DNA of 64,000 nucleotides from Gemmatimonadetes bacterium T265 (GTDB lineage: Bacteria > Gemmatimonadota > Gemmatimonadetes > Gemmatimonadales > Gemmatimonadaceae). Location of the stretch: contig BPUI01000003.1 in the NCBI GenBank assembly GCA_019973575.1, forward strand, positions 372,001 through 436,000, read 5' to 3'. This document shows positions 42,267 through 50,560 of this stretch, piece by piece. Position 1 is the stretch's first letter. The number at the start of each line of letters is the position of its first letter. The translations under genes and the position numbers were made by a program. Below the pieces are notes generated by a model. The model did no database searches, had not been told where the DNA came from, and saw nothing but the letters and a program-made list of their open reading frames with translations.

Positions 42267-42830
42267 ATGCGCCCCGACCGGCCGGAACGCGTCCCCGCCC
42301 TCGACACCGCACGTCTGATCCTGCGCGGCCACACCCTCGACGACGTCGCCGAGTGCGGCGCGATGTGGGCGGACCCCGCCGTCACGCAGCACATCGGCGG
42401 GCGGCCGTTCTCCGAAGAGGAGGTCTGGGCGCGGGTGCTGCGCTACGCGGGCCTCTGGGCGCTGCTCGGCTACGGGTACTGGCTGGTGCGGGAGCGGGCG
42501 TCCGGCCGCTTCGTGGGCGAGGTCGGGCTGGCCGACTTCCGCCGTGACCTCACGCCCGCGCTCGGCGGCGCGCCGGAGGTCGGCTGGGCGCTCGCGACGT
42601 GGGCGCACGGACGCGGGTTCGCGACGGAAGCCGTGCGCGCCGCCCTGGCCTGGAGCGACGCCTACCTGCGGCCGGCGCGGACCGTCTGCCTGATCGCCCC
42701 CGCGAACGCGGGGTCGATCCGGGTCGCCGCGAAATGCGGGTACCACGAAGCCGCACGCACCACCTACAAGGGGGCGGACGCGATCGTCCTCGCGCGCGAC
42801 GCCGCGTCGCGTCAGGCGTCGACGCGTTAG
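42267..42830 (+). CDS. GNAT-family (RimJ/RimL-like) N-acetyltransferase
   Basis: This 187-residue enzyme resembles the RimJ/RimL branch of acetyltransferases. ALDTARLILRGHTLDDVAEC is the usual start, EVGWALATWAHGRGFATEAV contains the acetyl-CoA loop, and LIAPANAGSIRVAAKCGYHE is the characteristic N-x-x-S motif near the end. It acetylates a protein N-terminus or a small amine. The ATG at 42267 is favoured; the frame is open upstream only by chance. It is divergent from the XRE-cupin gene. Its TAG stop is formed by the GTTAGGC motif at 42826. Confidence 0.9.
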   Translation: MRPDRPERVPALDTARLILRGHTLDDVAECGAMWADPAVTQHIGGRPFSEEEVWARVLRYAGLWALLGYGYWLVRERASGRFVGEVGLADFRRDLTPALGGAPEVGWALATWAHGRGFATEAVRAALAWSDAYLRPARTVCLIAPANAGSIRVAAKCGYHEAARTTYKGADAIVLARDAASRQASTR

Positions 42831-42891
42831 GCACGGGCGCTCAGGCGGTGGCGCGCCCTGGACGGGCGCGGGACGGCGTGCCCGCGCCGCC

Positions 42892-43830
42892 TCATTCCGC
42901 AACGTCCGCGGCGTTCCGGCCAGAGCACGCGGCGATCACCTCGGCGGCCAACGCATCCGGCGCCTCGTCCGGCACGAAGTGGCCGACGTCGGGCAGGGCG
43001 ACCGCGCGCGCGTGCGGCAGCGCGTTCTGCCAGCGCGCCAGGTAGGCCGGGCCGAACGCCGGGTCCCGCATCCCCCAGACGAGTCGCACGGGCACGGCGG
43101 CCAGTCGCGCGCGGCGCTCCCAGAGTCCGTCGTACCACGGTCCGGAGTCGAGCAGCGCGCGCGCGAGCGCCCAAAGCGGCGCCCGCGTGGCCGCGTCCGG
43201 GAAGGGCGCCAGGTACTGTGCGTGGACCGCCGGCGTGAGGCAGGCGCGGTCGGCGAACCCGGCGGGGAGCAACCAGCGCGGCGAGGCGTTCAGGCGCGTG
43301 TAGAGGAAGCGCCCGAGGGGGCCCGCGGCGAGGCGGCTCCCGCGCGCGATGCGCGGGTCGCCGTCGAGCGCCCACCCCCACGTGTTGAGCAGCACGAGCC
43401 GCGCGATGCGCGCCGGGCGGTCGAGCGCATACGCGAGCCCGATCGGACCGCCAAAGTCGTGGAGCACGAGCGTGATCGCGCGCAGGTCGAGGGCGTCGAG
43501 GAGCGCGGCGAGCCGGCGCGCGTGCGCCTCGGGGCGGTAGTCCGCGTCGGCGGGGTGGCCCGAGAGCCCGAAGCCGAGGTGGTCGGGGGCGATCACGCGG
43601 TGGCCGGCGGCGACGAGCCGCGGGATCAACCGCCGGTAAAGGAACGACCAGGTGGGCGTGCCGTGCACGAGCACCACCGGCGGTCCGGTGCCTTCGTCAA
43701 CGTACGACAGCCGGCCCTCACCGCTGTCGAACGCGCGGGGCCGGAATGGGTACGCCGCGACGTCCACCCAGGCGGGAAGGTCGGAGCGCGCGGGAACGGG
43801 CGCCTCCGTTGGAGCCGTGACGTCAGGCAT
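42892..43830 (-). CDS. Alpha/beta hydrolase, haloalkane dehalogenase-like
   Basis: This 312-residue hydrolase resembles haloalkane dehalogenases: VVLVHGTPTWSFLYRRLIPR holds the oxyanion region, ITLVLHDFGGPIGLAYAL has Asp at about 125 as nucleophile instead of Ser, and LPDVGHFVPDEAPDAL gives the general-base His. The Trp that normally follows the nucleophile and binds halide is Phe here (HDFG rather than HDWG), so dehalogenase activity is uncertain and it may be an epoxide or ester hydrolase. The ATG at 43830 overlaps the TetR stop by 8 bases, so the TetR protein probably controls it. Confidence 0.87.
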   Translation of the reverse strand: MPDVTAPTEAPVPARSDLPAWVDVAAYPFRPRAFDSGEGRLSYVDEGTGPPVVLVHGTPTWSFLYRRLIPRLVAAGHRVIAPDHLGFGLSGHPADADYRPEAHARRLAALLDALDLRAITLVLHDFGGPIGLAYALDRPARIARLVLLNTWGWALDGDPRIARGSRLAAGPLGRFLYTRLNASPRWLLPAGFADRACLTPAVHAQYLAPFPDAATRAPLWALARALLDSGPWYDGLWERRARLAAVPVRLVWGMRDPAFGPAYLARWQNALPHARAVALPDVGHFVPDEAPDALAAEVIAACSGRNAADVAE

Positions 43831-44437
43831 GGGCGTCCTCTGGTCGGGGCGGCGGGCTGGCCGTGCCGAGCACGGCCACGAGACGCTCGGCGACAACGTC
43901 GAGCGGGTAGTTCGTGGGGTCGAGCGCGAAATGCTGGGCGACGCCGTCGATGGCGGCGAAGAGGAGCCGCGCCGCGACTGCCGGGTCGGGGCAGTGTGTG
44001 TCGCGTAAGTGTCCCTCGAGTGTACTCTGAATGCCGTTCGTCCATACGGCGAGCGCAGGGCCGAGTGCCGCGATGACGTCGGGCTGCTGGCGCACGCCGT
44101 AGACGAGTTGCCAGAACGGGAGGTGCGCGCGCACCGTGTCGAACGCCGAGCGGACGAGGCGTGCGAGGCGTTCGGCGGGCGGCGCGTCGACAGCGGCCGC
44201 GGCGAACGACACCTGGACGTCGGCCATGCTGCGGCGGAAGACCGCGGCGAGCAGGGCGTGCTTGCCCGGGTAGTAGTTGTAGAGCAGCCCCTGCGCGACG
44301 CCCGCCTCGCGTGCCACGTCGCGCACGGTCGCGCGGGCGTAGCCCTGGCGGGCGAAGACGCGGAGGGCGGCGCGTTCGAGCCGCTCCTGGGCGTCGGCGC
44401 GCAGCGCTTCGAACTGCGCCGGAGTGCGAGGGCTCAT
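43823..44437 (-). CDS. TetR-family transcriptional regulator
   Basis: This 204-residue repressor has the TetR HTH (ALRVFARQGYARATVRDVAR then EAGVAQGLLYNYYPGKHALL). The C-terminal helical ligand domain includes FWQLVYGVRQQPDVIAALG. It is first in an operon with the dehalogenase-like hydrolase, which it overlaps by 8 bases. A divergent SnoaL-like gene starts 129 bases away. A palindrome GAACG-AC-CGTTC in the spacer, 18 bases from the start, is a likely operator. Confidence 0.9.
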   Translation of the reverse strand: MSPRTPAQFEALRADAQERLERAALRVFARQGYARATVRDVAREAGVAQGLLYNYYPGKHALLAAVFRRSMADVQVSFAAAAVDAPPAERLARLVRSAFDTVRAHLPFWQLVYGVRQQPDVIAALGPALAVWTNGIQSTLEGHLRDTHCPDPAVAARLLFAAIDGVAQHFALDPTNYPLDVVAERLVAVLGTASPPPRPEDAHA

Positions 44438-44454
44438 GGTGTAAATCTATGATC

Positions 44455-44466
44455 GAACGACCGTTC
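44455..44466. promoter_or_regulatory. Candidate TetR operator
   Basis: GAACG-AC-CGTTC is a perfect 5-2-5 inverted repeat 18 bases upstream of the TetR start in the divergent spacer. Its size and placement suit autorepression. Confidence 0.5.
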
Positions 44467-44566
44467 AACGCAAGATCGCGTGGTCATCACTCGGTGGCTT
44501 GGCGTCGGGTGTCGTTCGTGCGGTTGGCCTGGACGGCAGTTCCCACCCGTTCATCTCCACGTGCGC

Positions 44567-44998
44567 ATGTCCGTGCCACCCTCCGGCGCCTCGCCCCACG
44601 CAGCCGAGCAGCTGCCAATCGAGTTCTTCCGCCGCGTGTGGACCCCGCCGCACGACCTCGACGCGATCGACGATCTCATGGTCGAGGACTACGCGATCAC
44701 GACCGGGGGTGTCGTCGTGCGGGGCCGCGAGCCGTTCAAGCGTTGGGTGGCCGCGTTCCAACAACGCCTGCTCGGCGCGACCAACGAGACGCTCGAAGTC
44801 TTCGCGAACGCGGCCGGCGACCGCGTGGTCTCGCGCTGGGTCTGCCGGGGGCGGAACAACGGCATCTTCGACCTCCCGCCGGACGGGCGCGAGGTCGCGT
44901 TCACCGGCATCGCGATCTGGCGCGTGCGCGACGGGCGGCTCGCGGAGTGCTGGGTCGAGCGCGCGGCGTGGGAGGCGTACCGCGCGCTCGCCGGGTGA
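44567..44998 (+). CDS. SnoaL-like (NTF2-fold) ester cyclase-type protein
   Basis: This 143-residue protein has the SnoaL-like alpha+beta barrel: HDLDAIDDLMVEDYAITTGG, RGREPFKRWVAAFQQRLLGA, and the C-terminal VAFTGIAIWRVRDGRLAECW with VERAAWEAY. Such proteins are polyketide cyclases, isomerases or simple binding proteins. The ATG at 44567 gives the expected length; the frame opens earlier at 44480. It diverges from the TetR operon and might also be under that regulator. Confidence 0.85.
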   Translation: MSVPPSGASPHAAEQLPIEFFRRVWTPPHDLDAIDDLMVEDYAITTGGVVVRGREPFKRWVAAFQQRLLGATNETLEVFANAAGDRVVSRWVCRGRNNGIFDLPPDGREVAFTGIAIWRVRDGRLAECWVERAAWEAYRALAG

Positions 44999-45315
44999 GG
45001 CGGTGACGGGCGGGACGGCGTCGGACACGCTCCCACCCCGAGAGGCGCCGTCTGCTCACTGCGGCGGCGCGGTCACGAACACGGACGCCCCGAGAAGCCC
45101 GACCCGCGCCCGACGCGGGCGCCGCGCGCACCGCGGTGACGGCGGAATCGGCGTCGCAATCGGCTCACGCGGCCCGTCCGCTCACTCGGGCTCGCACGCC
45201 GCGGCGCGGCGGCGACTTGTTGACCACGTGCGCCGAACGTCCTATCATGGCGCCCTCCGGAGCCGCCGCATCGGGCGGCGCGCCCCGGGTCACGCCACGC
45301 CCGAGGGTGGGCCGC
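44999..45315. other. Spacer upstream of the sigma-kinase operon
   Basis: No gene is seen in these ~317 bases. The right part holds a good promoter (45220-45248); the rest shows nothing recognisable. Confidence 0.5.
45220..45248 (+). promoter_or_regulatory. Sigma70-type promoter for the ECF sigma-kinase operon
   Basis: TTGACC (45220-45225) and TATCAT (45243-45248) are separated by exactly 17 bases, close to the consensus. The -10 box covers the ATG at 45247, so translation should begin at the next in-frame ATG, 45316. This implies a leader of roughly 60 bases. Confidence 0.65.
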
Positions 45316-45945
45316 ATGACGGGAAATGCGACCAGCCGCCGGCCCGCCGAGCCTTGCCCGCTCGCGCCCGGCGCCGCGCCCGCGGTGACTGAACTGCTGG
45401 TCGCGTGGAACGCCGGCGACGTCGCCGCGCTCGACGCGCTCATGCCGGTGATCTACGCCGAGCTGCGCCGACAGGCCGCGCGCGCGATGCGCCGCGAGGC
45501 GGACGGGCACACGCTCGCGACCACCGGACTCGTCCACGAGGCCTACCTGCGCCTCGTCGAGCACGACCGCGTGCAGTGGCAGAACCGCGCGCAGTTCTTC
45601 GGCGTCGCCGCCCAGCTGATGCGGCGCATCCTCGTCGACCACGCGCGCGCCCACCACGCGGCCAAGCGCGGCGGCGCCGTCCACCGCGTGACGCTCAGCC
45701 ACGCGGACGACGTCGCCGCCGGTCCGTCCGCGGCCGACGACGCGGCCGAAGTGCTCGGCGTGCACACCGCGCTCGAGCGGCTCGCGGCGCTCGACCCGGA
45801 GCAGGCGCGCCTCGTCGAGTTGCGCTACTTCGGCGGCCTCACGATCGAGGAGACGGCCGGCGCGCTCGGCGTCTCGCCGGCCACGGTGAAGCGCGAGTGG
45901 GCGGTCGCGCGCGCGTGGCTCCGGCGGGAGCTGCAGGCGCGGTGA
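45316..45945 (+). CDS. ECF sigma factor (TIGR02999-like)
   Basis: This 209-residue RNA polymerase sigma factor is of the ECF type common in Acidobacteria, Planctomycetes and Gemmatimonadota. Region 2 contains LMPVIYAELRRQAARAMRRE and TTGLVHEAYLRLVEHDRVQW followed by FFGVAAQLMRRILVDHARA; region 4 has LDPEQARLVELRYFGGLTIE and ALGVSPATVKREWAVARAWL. The ATG at 45316 is chosen because the alternative at 45247 lies inside the -10 box. Its TGA overlaps the GTG of a Ser/Thr kinase gene, a common partnership in which the kinase may control the sigma factor. Confidence 0.92.
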   Translation: MTGNATSRRPAEPCPLAPGAAPAVTELLVAWNAGDVAALDALMPVIYAELRRQAARAMRREADGHTLATTGLVHEAYLRLVEHDRVQWQNRAQFFGVAAQLMRRILVDHARAHHAAKRGGAVHRVTLSHADDVAAGPSAADDAAEVLGVHTALERLAALDPEQARLVELRYFGGLTIEETAGALGVSPATVKREWAVARAWLRRELQAR

Positions 45946-47111
45946 CGGCCGGGCCCGCCCTGACGCCGGAGCGCTGGCGGGCGGTCAAGCGCGTGGTGCA
46001 GGACGCGCTCGCGCTCGCGCCCGCCGCCCGGCCGGCGCTCCTCGATCACGCGTGCGCGGGCGACGCGGCACTGCGGGCCGAGGCGGAGTCGCTGCTCGCC
46101 GCGGCCGAGCCGCCGGCCGGCGATCGCGGCACGAGCTTCCTCGACCGCCCCGCCGCGGCCGTCCTCGGCGCCGGCTGGGCCGGGACGGCCGACGACGCGA
46201 CCCGAGACGCGACCCGAGACGCGACCGACGACGCGCGGGCCGCGGAGGCGCGACTCGCCGCGGCCCTCGCCGGCCGGTACGCGCTGCAGGGCGAGGTGGG
46301 GCGCGGCGGGATGGCGACCGTCTACCGCGCCCGCGACCTGCGCCGCCCGCGCCCGGTCGCGCTCAAGGTGATGCGCGCCGGACTCGCCGCGTCGCTCGGC
46401 GCGGGGCGCTTCCGGCGCGAGATCGCGATCGCCGCGCACCTGCGCCACCCGCACATCGTCCCGGTGCACGACTCCGGCGAGGCGGCGGGGCACCTCTGGT
46501 TCGCCATGCCGTACGTCGACGGGGAGAGTCTCCGGCACCGCTTGGACCGCGGCGGGCGGCTCGCGGTCGCCGACGCCGTCCGGATCGCGCGCGAGGTCGC
46601 CGCCGCGCTCGACTACGCGCACCGGCGCGGCGTCGTGCACCGCGACGTGAAGCCGGAGAACGTCCTGCTGGGCGGCGGCCGCGCGCTCGTCGCCGACTTC
46701 GGCATCGCGAAGGCGTTGGGCGACGCGCTGGGCGACGCGGAGCCGGGCGTCTACACCGGGACGGGGGCCGTGCTCGGCACGCCGGCCTACATGAGCCCCG
46801 AGCAGGCCGCGGGCGAGCGCGCGCTCGACGCGCGCACCGACGTCTACGCGTTAGGCCTCGTCCTCTACGAGATGCTCGCCGGCGCGCCGGCGTTCACGGG
46901 CGCGACGCCGGGGTCGCTCCTCGTGCAGCGCTTCGTCGCCGCGCCCCCGCCGCTCGCCGCGGCGCGCCCCGACGTGCCGCCAGCGTTAGGCGAGGCCGTC
47001 GCGCGGGCGGTGCAGCCCGCGCCCGCCGACCGGCACCCGACGGCGGCGGCGTTCGCGGAGGCGCTCGGCCGGGCGTCGGCCGTCGATGACCGCCCCGCCG
47101 AGCCGCCTTAG
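45942..47111 (+). CDS. Serine/threonine protein kinase (Hanks type)
   Basis: This 389-residue kinase has a ~105-residue N-terminal region with ALTPERWRAVKRVVQDALAL, a helix common in kinases that follow ECF sigma genes. The catalytic domain is complete: GEVGRGGMATVYRARD loop, Lys about 142 (VALKVM), HRDVKPEN with Asp about 235, ADFGIAK with Asp about 252, and GTPAYMSPEQAAGE. It ends shortly after the kinase fold, without the membrane segment and TPR or propeller tail such proteins often have. A short in-frame repeat encodes DATRDATRDATDDA in the linker. It is co-transcribed with the sigma factor. It ends 2 bases from the convergent clpP stop. Confidence 0.92.
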   Translation: MTAGPALTPERWRAVKRVVQDALALAPAARPALLDHACAGDAALRAEAESLLAAAEPPAGDRGTSFLDRPAAAVLGAGWAGTADDATRDATRDATDDARAAEARLAAALAGRYALQGEVGRGGMATVYRARDLRRPRPVALKVMRAGLAASLGAGRFRREIAIAAHLRHPHIVPVHDSGEAAGHLWFAMPYVDGESLRHRLDRGGRLAVADAVRIAREVAAALDYAHRRGVVHRDVKPENVLLGGGRALVADFGIAKALGDALGDAEPGVYTGTGAVLGTPAYMSPEQAAGERALDARTDVYALGLVLYEMLAGAPAFTGATPGSLLVQRFVAAPPPLAAARPDVPPALGEAVARAVQPAPADRHPTAAAFAEALGRASAVDDRPAEPP

Positions 47112-47113
47112 CG

Positions 47114-47743
47114 TTAGGCAGTAACCGCGGGCTGCTTGGTCTCGTCGACGAGCTCGCCGCGCCGCTCGACCACGTGGTCGACGATCCCGTACGCCCTCGC
47201 CTCCTCGGCCGAGAGGTAGAAGTCGCGGTCGAAGTCGCGCTCGATCCGCTCGAGCGGCTGCCCCGTGTGGCGCGCCATCAGCCCGTTGATCTGCGCGCGC
47301 AGGTGCAGCACCTCGCGCGCGCGGATCTCGACGTCGGCCGCCGTGCCCTGCGCCCCGCCCGAGGGCTGGTGCATCATGATCCGCGCGTGCGGCAGCGCCG
47401 ACCGTTTGCCCGCGCGCCCGCCCGCGAGCAGGAAGCACGCGGCGCTCGCCGCGAACCCCATGCAGAGCGTGTGCACCGGCGACGACATGCTCTGGATCGT
47501 GTCGTAGATCGCGAGCGCCGCGGTCACGCTCCCGCCGGGCGAGTTGATGTAGAGGTTGACGTCCTTCCCCGGGTTGTCGCTCTCCAGGAAGAGGAGCTGC
47601 GGGATGAGCACGTTCGCCACGTCGTCGGTGATCTCGGTGCCGAGGAAGACGATGCGGTCGAGCAGCAGGCGGGAGAAGATGTCGTACGTCCGCTCGCCGC
47701 GGGCGCTGCGTTCGATGACGTACGGGGTGTAGAGCGTCGACAT
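47114..47743 (-). CDS. clpP: ATP-dependent Clp protease proteolytic subunit
   Basis: This 209-residue serine peptidase forms the barrel of the Clp protease and degrades proteins fed by ClpX or ClpA-type unfoldases. The triad is intact: Ser about 100 in [15 protein letters not shown], His about 125 in [10 protein letters not shown] and Asp about 174 in [40 protein letters not shown] is the family hallmark. The GFAAS-AACF elbow differs slightly from the usual GMAASMGAF. The ATG at 47743 fits the N-terminal propeptide region. It is alone on the minus strand, without clpX or tig nearby, so it may be an additional paralogue. Its TAA stop lies in a GTTAGGC motif. Confidence 0.93.
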   Translation of the reverse strand: MSTLYTPYVIERSARGERTYDIFSRLLLDRIVFLGTEITDDVANVLIPQLLFLESDNPGKDVNLYINSPGGSVTAALAIYDTIQSMSSPVHTLCMGFAASAACFLLAGGRAGKRSALPHARIMMHQPSGGAQGTAADVEIRAREVLHLRAQINGLMARHTGQPLERIERDFDRDFYLSAEEARAYGIVDHVVERRGELVDETKQPAVTA

Positions 47744-47795
47744 GACGGGCGCCTCGCGGGGCCGGGGGCCGGGTTGAGTTGTTAGGCGGTACGTG

Positions 47796-48362
47796 TTAGG
47801 CGGTGGCGCGGCGGCCCGGGCGCGCGGCCCGGGCGGGCGCGGCCCAGGCCGGCGCGGCGGGGCGCGCCGCCCAGGCGGGACGCAGGGCGGCGCGGGCGGA
47901 CGCGCGCAGCTGCGGGCCGGTGTGCGTGACCGTGACGCGCGTGCCCGGCGCGCCGCCCACCTCGACCGGCGCGAGGTCGTAGCGCACCGTCGACGGCCCG
48001 GCGTCCCCGTCCGCCTCCCACGTCGTCTCGATGGTCCGCGGCGGGTCGACGACGCGGTACTCCCCCCCGACCGTCCCCTCGCGCCCCGCCGCGTCGGTGG
48101 TCCGCGCCCGCCAGCGGCCACCCGGGCGGACGTCCGCGCGCCAGTCGCGCGCGCGCCCCTCGCCCCCGCCCCACCACGCCGCGAGCTCGGCGGGGTCGGT
48201 GAGCGCCTCGAACACGCGCTCGGGCGGGGCGGCGACGTCGACACTCGCGCGCGCGACGCCGCGCACGGGCCCGCCGCGCGCGGGCGAAGTCGCTTCGTTA
48301 GGCCGCCCGCCGGCGGGCGCGGGGGCGGGCGTCTGGTCCGGGTCCGGGTCGCGCGGCGTCAT
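47796..48362 (-). CDS. SRPBCC-domain (AHSA1-like) protein, second copy
   Basis: This 188-residue protein has the SRPBCC fold. [20 protein letters not shown] then [20 protein letters not shown] opens the domain, and [20 protein letters not shown] with [20 protein letters not shown] follows. A Pro-rich N-tail of ~40 residues and an Ala/Arg-rich C-tail flank it. It overlaps the upstream ArsR stop by ATGA, repeating the operon design at 2133-2995, though the two proteins differ clearly. Ligand unknown. Its TAA stop is inside a GTTAGGC motif (47795), and a further copy lies at 47781. Confidence 0.88.
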   Translation of the reverse strand: MTPRDPDPDQTPAPAPAGGRPNEATSPARGGPVRGVARASVDVAAPPERVFEALTDPAELAAWWGGGEGRARDWRADVRPGGRWRARTTDAAGREGTVGGEYRVVDPPRTIETTWEADGDAGPSTVRYDLAPVEVGGAPGTRVTVTHTGPQLRASARAALRPAWAARPAAPAWAAPARAARPGRRATA

Positions 48363-48757
48363 GAGGCTCCTGGCGGTGGGGGGTCGGCGTGGTCGGAACG
48401 CGGCGGGAGGGACGGCTCGGGCGACCGCTCGAAGTGGCGTTTGAGGCCGGCGAGGTTCGACTCCCAGAACGCCTGGTACGCGAGCGCCCAGCGCGCGACC
48501 TCGCCGAGCGGGGCGGGCGTGAGCGTGTAGACGCGCTGCCGGCCGTCGTCCCCCCCGCGCCGCTCGCGCACGAGCCGGGCCTCGCGCAGCACGCGGAGGT
48601 GCTTCGACACGGCCGGCCGGCTCAGCCGGAACCCCGCGTCCGCCAGCCCGGCCGTGAGCTCGGCCACCGGCGCCTCGCCCCGCCGCAGCCGGTCGAGCAG
48701 CGCGCGGCGCGTCGGGTCGGCGACGGCGTGGAAGGGGTCGAGTCGGGGCGCGGGCAC
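48359..48757 (-). CDS. ArsR-family transcriptional regulator, second copy
   Basis: This 132-residue winged-helix repressor has AVADPTRRALLDRLRRGEAP, LSRPAVSKHLRVLREARLVR and RVYTLTPAPLGEVARWALAY, the form linked with SRPBCC genes. No metal-binding CxC is seen. The C-terminal ~25 residues (ERSPEPSLPPRSDHADPPPP) are a disordered tail. Translation starts with GTG at 48757. It is first in a two-gene operon with a 4-base overlap. Just upstream the sequence becomes AT-richer (GATATACGTAACTCATAGGT), a likely promoter region. Confidence 0.9.
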   Translation of the reverse strand: MPAPRLDPFHAVADPTRRALLDRLRRGEAPVAELTAGLADAGFRLSRPAVSKHLRVLREARLVRERRGGDDGRQRVYTLTPAPLGEVARWALAYQAFWESNLAGLKRHFERSPEPSLPPRSDHADPPPPGAS

Positions 48758-48824
48758 GGCGATATACGTAACTCATAGGTTACGCATCGGCAACCCGCCC
48801 CAAGGGATGGTGCGCGGCGCCGCG

Positions 48825-49553
48825 TCAACCCGGGCGGTCCGCCCGCATGTACCGTTGCCGCTCCGCCGGCGCGAGCCGCTCCACCGCGTAGCGGAGCATC
48901 GTCCGCGGCATCGCCCCCGCGTGCGCGTCGAGAAACCGCGCGAGCGCGCCCGGGTCGCGCTTCCCCACCTCCCGCAGCATCCACCCCACGGCCTTGTGGA
49001 TCAGAGGGTGCCGGTCGGCGAGCAGGCGTGCCGCCAGGCGCAGCGTGTCCGCGCCCTCGCCGCGTCGGACGAAGTGGAACGTCGCGAGCACTGCGATGCG
49101 CCGCTCCCACACCGACGGCGACGCGGCGAGGTCGTCGAGCAGCCCCCGGTCGCGCGCCGCGAGGTGCGCGCCCACGACGTACGGCGCCGACGCGTCCACG
49201 AGGTCCCAGTTGTTGACCTGCGCGACGTGCGCCAGGTAGAACGCGAACACCACGTCGCGCGTCGCGCCGTCCCCGCGCGCGTACGCGTCGACGAGCACGA
49301 GGAGCGCGAGCAGGCGCTCCTCGTGTACCGGCGACCGCAGCAGCACCGCCACGTCGTCGAGCGCCAGACCGCGCGCCGCTCGGGCGAGGCGGCGCACGTC
49401 CGGCACGCGCACCCCGACGAACGTGTCCCCCGCCCCGTAGCCGCCGGGGTCCGCCTGAAAGAACCGGTGCAGGGCGCGCGCACGCCCGGCGTCGCCCGCG
49501 ACGCGCAGGCGGGCGCGGAGCTGCTCTACCGACGGCGGCGCGGCGGCACCCAC
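48825..49553 (-). CDS. DNA alkylation repair protein (AlkD-like)
   Basis: This 242-residue HEAT-repeat protein resembles AlkD glycosylases, which excise alkylated bases without flipping them. FVGVRVPDVRRLARAARGLA, LLRSPVHEERLLALLVLVDA, VNNWDLVDASAPYVVGAHLA (the conserved NNWD motif) and HKAVGWMLREVGKRDPGALA are all present. It is last in a run of four same-strand genes with gaps of 27, 1 and 7 bases (cupin, AraC remnant, VOC, this gene), so it may be co-transcribed. Direct alkyl-repair activity is inferred from the family. Confidence 0.92.
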   Translation of the reverse strand: MGAAAPPSVEQLRARLRVAGDAGRARALHRFFQADPGGYGAGDTFVGVRVPDVRRLARAARGLALDDVAVLLRSPVHEERLLALLVLVDAYARGDGATRDVVFAFYLAHVAQVNNWDLVDASAPYVVGAHLAARDRGLLDDLAASPSVWERRIAVLATFHFVRRGEGADTLRLAARLLADRHPLIHKAVGWMLREVGKRDPGALARFLDAHAGAMPRTMLRYAVERLAPAERQRYMRADRPG

Positions 49554-49560
49554 CGGAGCG

Positions 49561-49998
49561 TTAGGCCCCCGCGCCCGGCCGCGCCGGCACGTACGTCCCG
49601 AAGTTCCACACGTTCCCCTCGGGGTCCACGCAGCCGAAGTCGTGCGAGCCGTAGTCGGTGTCGTGCGGCGGCCGGACGACGCGCGCCCCCGCCGCGACCG
49701 CGCGCGCGTGGAGTGCGTCGACGCCGCCCGGCGTGCCGACCACCACGTACACGTGCGCCTCGCCGGGGCGCGTCGGCGGCACGCCGTCGTCCTTCAGCGA
49801 GCCGAGCATCACGCACGCGTCCCCGAACCAGAGTTCGGCGTGCGCGACGGTCCCGTCGGGCCCTTCGTAGACGGGGCCCGCCTCGGCGCCGAGCGCGTCG
49901 ACGAGCCACGCGACCGCGGCGTGCGCGTCGCGGTAGCGGACGCCGGGAATCGCGTGCGTGAAGCGGAGGGCCGGGGCGGCGGTGCGTGAGTCGCTCAT
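49561..49998 (-). CDS. VOC-family protein (PhnB-like)
   Basis: This 145-residue glyoxalase-fold protein starts ALRFTHAIPGVRYRDAHAAV, continues with HAELWFGDACVMLGSL, and has in the second module VDALHARAVAAGARVVRPPH then DTDYGSHDFGCVDPEGNVWN. These are typical of PhnB/YdfO-like VOC proteins of unassigned activity. The ATG at 49998 lies one base after the stop of the AraC remnant. Its TAA stop is within the GTTAGGC motif at 49560. The gene probably belonged to the AraC-type regulator's operon. Confidence 0.9.
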   Translation of the reverse strand: MSDSRTAAPALRFTHAIPGVRYRDAHAAVAWLVDALGAEAGPVYEGPDGTVAHAELWFGDACVMLGSLKDDGVPPTRPGEAHVYVVVGTPGGVDALHARAVAAGARVVRPPHDTDYGSHDFGCVDPEGNVWNFGTYVPARPGAGA

Positions 49999-49999
49999 C

Positions 50000-50533
50000 T
50001 CAGGGGTGGTAGGGGGGAGGCCGTCGGAACCCCCGACAGATAACCGCGCGGCGCCACGCCGTCTTGGAAAAACGTCCGCCCTCCCCCGCCCCGGCCGTCG
50101 TTAGGCGGGCTCGGCGAGGTTCGCCGAGCGCGGCGGTCGCGTCGAGTGGCCCCGCGAGCAGTGCGTACGCGCCGACCGGCGTGAGCCGCACGCCGAGCAC
50201 GCGGCACGCCCCGGGCGGCGCCTCGACGACGAGCGGGCCGACCTGCACGCCCGTGAGGCGCGCGACCGGGAACGGGTCGCCCGCGGACGGGCCGCCCGCG
50301 GACGGCTCGCCGGCCACCCCGACGTCGACCGGGCGGAAGCGCGGGCCCAGGTGGACGATCAGCTCGAGGTAGCCGCCCGGGAAGGTGCGCTCGCGCCGGA
50401 GCGCGACGCGCCCGTCGAAGTGCCACATCCCGCTCACCACACTGGCGAGCGACGGCGGCAGGTGCGGCGGGTCCCACGCGTGCAGCGTCCAGCGCCCGAG
50501 CGCGGAGTCGACGGTGGAGGCGGAGAGCCGCAC
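50000..50533 (-). pseudogene. AraC-type regulator with deleted HTH region
   Basis: The first ~145 residues match the DUF6597-like N-terminal domain of AraC regulators: LPPSLASVVSGMWHFDGRVA, ERTFPGGYLELIVHLGPRFR, VGVRLTPVGAYALLAGPLDA. Then the expected double HTH is missing. After the break a different frame reads GRTFFQDGVAPRGYLSG, like the FxQDG ending of the group (compare the tail of the gene at 31074). An internal deletion with frameshift explains this. A short in-frame repeat (SAGGPSAGDP) sits in the sensor part. The product could not bind DNA as an AraC protein. Confidence 0.7.
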
Positions 50534-50560
50534 GCGTCAGCCGAAGGAGCGCGTGTCGGG

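Noticed and set aside
46195-46235. Direct repeat GACGCGACCCGA
   Set aside because: It is an in-frame linker repeat (DATRDATRDATDDA) of the kinase, probably slippage.
48445-48475. GGTTCGACTCCC resembling a tRNA T-arm
   Set aside because: It lies inside the ArsR coding sequence and no acceptor or anticodon stems can be formed around it.
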